A DNA stretch of 17,671 nucleotides from DATGUN01 sp035301285 (GTDB taxonomy: Bacteria > Bacillota > Bacilli > Bacillales > Amphibacillaceae). The notes below the pieces were generated by a model. The model worked only from the letters and a program-made list of their open reading frames with translations, was not told where the DNA came from and ran no database searches. Shown piece after piece: positions 16,015-17,671 of this stretch. The stretch lies in contig DATGUN010000029.1 of NCBI GenBank assembly GCA_035301285.1, forward strand, positions 1-17,671, read 5' to 3'. The position numbers and the translations under genes are program-made. Positions within the stretch are counted from its first letter, which is position 1; each line of letters opens with the position of its first letter.

Positions 16015-16851
16015 ATGAAAGTCTGTGTTTTCGGTGCCAGCGGCTATGTCGGGGCATCTGTCTATAAACAATTGGAAAAACGCCCAGACGTGGATGTGGT
16101 TGGCACTTATTTAACCAAACCCGTTATGTTGGACGGTTTATATAAGTTGGACGTCAATGAACCTGAATCGTTCTCCCGATTCTATAAAAATGAAAATCCT
16201 GATGTCGTCATTTGGTCAGTCATGAGTGGTCCGGATGAATACGAATTGATGGAACAAGGTTTCATGCATCTGTTGAGTCATCTTACACCCGATACGAAAT
16301 TGGTGTACATGTCCTCAGATCTGGTCTTTAGTGATGGCAATGGGCCATATGAGGAATCGGATCCCATCAGTACGCTTCCGGAGGATCATTTGTACCATAA
16401 TTATGTCAATGCAAAAGTAAAGGCGGAGCGATTCATCGATCATGAACGATCAAACTATGTCATTTTACGGACCGGTCCTGTTTATGGCGAAAACATATTC
16501 GGAAAACTGGATGCGTATACGGACAAACTGTCATACCGGTTGCGTTCAGGTCGGGAAGTCGCTTTCCGTGATGATTTGATCCGAACGTTTATCAATGTGG
16601 AAGAACTGGCAGATATCGTTGAGAAAATGGCATTGAATGATGTGACGGGCATTTATCATGTTGGCCATGAACAACCGATGAGTTTTTATGCGTTCATGCA
16701 GCAAGAGGCGAACCGATTAGGCTATAATGCCGATCGCGTCATGAAAGATTCAGAATATGAAGCACCTGACGAGGGGATTCCAAAAAACACGTCCCTTCAT
16801 ACGGAAAAGATCAAAAATGTATGTCATCGCGTGTCTTGTGAAATGTCTTAA
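16015..16851 (+). CDS. RmlD-like NAD(P)-dependent sugar-nucleotide reductase/epimerase
   Basis: A 278-residue extended short-chain dehydrogenase. The Rossmann nucleotide-binding start MKVCVFGASGYVG has the G-x-x-G-x-x-G pattern. VYMSSDLVFSDGNGPYEESD is the usual Ser strand and loop of RmlD-like proteins. The catalytic Tyr-Lys pair sits in YVNAK, and TGPVYG follows. Length and layout fit dTDP-4-dehydrorhamnose reductase relatives, but no other rhamnose genes are present, so the sugar is unknown. The start has an AAGAAGGG site 10 nt upstream and lies 30 nt after the acyltransferase stop, indicating an operon. I see no terminator immediately after the gene; the next good one is 0.8 kb on, beyond the repeat arrays. 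Confidence 0.85.
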   Translation: MKVCVFGASGYVGASVYKQLEKRPDVDVVGTYLTKPVMLDGLYKLDVNEPESFSRFYKNENPDVVIWSVMSGPDEYELMEQGFMHLLSHLTPDTKLVYMSSDLVFSDGNGPYEESDPISTLPEDHLYHNYVNAKVKAERFIDHERSNYVILRTGPVYGENIFGKLDAYTDKLSYRLRSGREVAFRDDLIRTFINVEELADIVEKMALNDVTGIYHVGHEQPMSFYAFMQQEANRLGYNADRVMKDSEYEAPDEGIPKNTSLHTEKIKNVCHRVSCEMS

Positions 16852-16878
16852 AAGACCCTATATAAGAATGATGAAACG

Positions 16879-16968
16879 CTGTAAATGCTGAAATGCTGTA
16901 AATGCTGAAATGCTATAAATGCTGAAATGCTGTAAATGCTGAAATGCTGTAAATGCTGAAATGCTGTA
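16879..16968 (+). repeat. Tandem array of a 17-bp unit, five copies
   Basis: Five head-to-tail copies of CTGTAAATGCTGAAATG start at 16879, 16896, 16913, 16930 and 16947, followed by a partial CTGTA. Only the third copy differs (CTATAAATG). Each unit is itself a 9 + 8 bp near-duplication (CTGTAAATG / CTGAAATG). The near-identity points to recent slippage expansion. The array begins 28 nt after the SDR stop codon. The next 80 nt (16969-17048) hold nothing I recognise. Confidence 0.95.
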
Positions 16969-17048
16969 CCGGAATCCATGTTTTAAAGAATGACTTTTGT
17001 TTCATGGTGATGCATGGTGTTTATGTGACGCTCGTGATAAAAGCATTT

Positions 17049-17568
17049 TTTGTATCAGGCTCACGGGTTATTGAAGACATTATTTAAGAACACATCGGAT
17101 TTGTATCAAGGTAACGAGCTTCTGAGTCGATTATTTAAGTACAAAGTGAATTTGTATCAAATTACGACGCACTTGAAGCCATTATTTAGGTACAAAATGA
17201 ATTTGTATCAAATTACGACGCACTTGAAGCCATTATTTAGGTACAAATCGGATTTGTATCAAATTACGACGCACTTGAAGCCATTATTTAGGTACAAAAT
17301 GAATTTGTATCAAATTACGACGCTCTTGAGATGGCATTATTTAGGTACAAATCAGATTTATATCAAAATACGACGCTCCCGAAGCCATTATTTAGGTACA
17401 AATCAGATTTATATCAAAATACAACGCTCTTGATGGCATTATTTAGGTACAAATCGGATTTATATCAAAATACGACGCTCCTGAAGCCATTATTTAGGTA
17501 CAAATTGGATTTATATCAAATTACGACGCTCTTGAAGCCATTATTTAGGTACAAATCAGATTTATATG
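17049..17568 (+). repeat. Tandem array of a palindrome-bearing 51-bp unit, about ten copies
   Basis: The anchor ATTATTTA(A/G)G recurs at 17079, 17130, 17181, 17232, 17283, 17336, 17387, 17438, 17489 and 17540. The period is 51 bp throughout except one 53-bp step between copies 5 and 6. A partial unit precedes copy 1. Each unit from copy 2 on holds a 17-bp inverted repeat around one central base, perfect in copy 4 (TACAAATCGGATTTGTA, 17242-17258) and with one or two mispairs elsewhere. Copies 3-5 share TTTGTATCAAATTACGACGC; copies 6-8 share the TTTATATCAAAATAC version, showing segmental duplication. A frame encoding a 17-residue repeat (LFRYKMNLYQITTHLKP) is open across copies, but the 2-bp insertion breaks it and no ribosome site exists. 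I treat it as non-coding. Confidence 0.95.
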
Positions 17569-17635
17569 TCAATGTGAGGCGGAAGGTCAGAATATGCTTT
17601 TTGGCTTTGGGGTATAGAAGGTCCTCGTGTCATAG

Positions 17636-17666
17636 AAGGAATTCAGCAAATGCTGGATTCCTTTTT
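17636..17666 (+). terminator. Rho-independent terminator after the repeat arrays
   Basis: AAGGAATTCAGC (17636-17647) pairs with GCTGGATTCCTT (17652-17663), 12 bp with one G-U pair and a 4-nt AAAT loop, running into TTTTT (17662-17666). Read leftward there is no T-tract, so it acts on rightward transcripts. The nearest rightward gene is the SDR gene 785 nt upstream. Confidence 0.85.
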
Positions 17667-17671
17667 GCTTG

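Noticed and set aside
16879..16968. WalR-type sites in the 17-bp array, because each unit holds TGTAAA
   Set aside because: Successive TGTAAA motifs are 17 bp apart rather than the 11-bp period required by WalR.
17050..17433. 127-residue ORF as a real gene
   Set aside because: Its TTG start is part of the repeat, it has no ribosome site, its second part is the repeat read in a shifted frame, and its composition just mirrors the DNA repeat.
17049..17568. Possible CRISPR array
   Set aside because: The whole 51-bp unit is conserved; there are no variable spacers between constant repeats and no cas genes nearby.

Overview
The window reads as chromosomal DNA from a low-to-moderate GC, Gram-positive, spore-former-type member of the Bacillaceae. 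The support is canonical AAGGAGG-type ribosome sites, frequent TTG/GTG starts, a Bacillus-type two-domain LigD with Ku, a NupNOPQ-type nucleoside ABC operon and a PgcA-type phosphoglucomutase. The exported lipoprotein is very rich in Asp/Glu, which hints at a halophilic or haloalkaliphilic lineage (Virgibacillus/Lentibacillus-like). That placement is inference; no marker gene is present.

Layout. Positions 1-3253 are a leftward block: an NADPH-dependent FMN reductase-like flavoprotein, a P1-family (DmpA-type) peptidase, a 59-residue coiled-coil protein and an AI-2E-family membrane permease. Most units have their own hairpin terminator or promoter. A 239-bp divergent region, which carries a perfect match to the WalR (YycF) box consensus, separates this block from a rightward block. 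The rightward block holds pgcA, an OsmC-family thiol peroxidase-like gene, and the nupN-nupO-nupP-nupQ operon (lipoprotein, double ATPase, two permeases). In the operon a terminator after nupN separates the binding protein from the three tightly overlapping transporter genes.

Positions 10904-13705 hold the non-homologous end-joining pair, ligD (leftward) and ku (rightward), arranged back to back. A leftward tandem-GNAT acetyltransferase follows; its terminator lies inside the 3' end of ku. After a 0.3-kb divergent spacer comes a rightward pair, a membrane acyltransferase (acyltransferase-3 family) and an RmlD-like NAD(P)-dependent sugar-nucleotide reductase/epimerase, likely working on a surface glycan.

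The last 0.8 kb has no convincing gene. It holds two tandem arrays: five copies of a 17-bp unit, then about ten copies of a 51-bp unit. Each 51-bp unit carries a 17-bp near-perfect palindrome. A strong rightward terminator follows. This repeat tract is the most unusual part of the window. Everything else resembles well-known families, and I see no clearly new multi-gene system.
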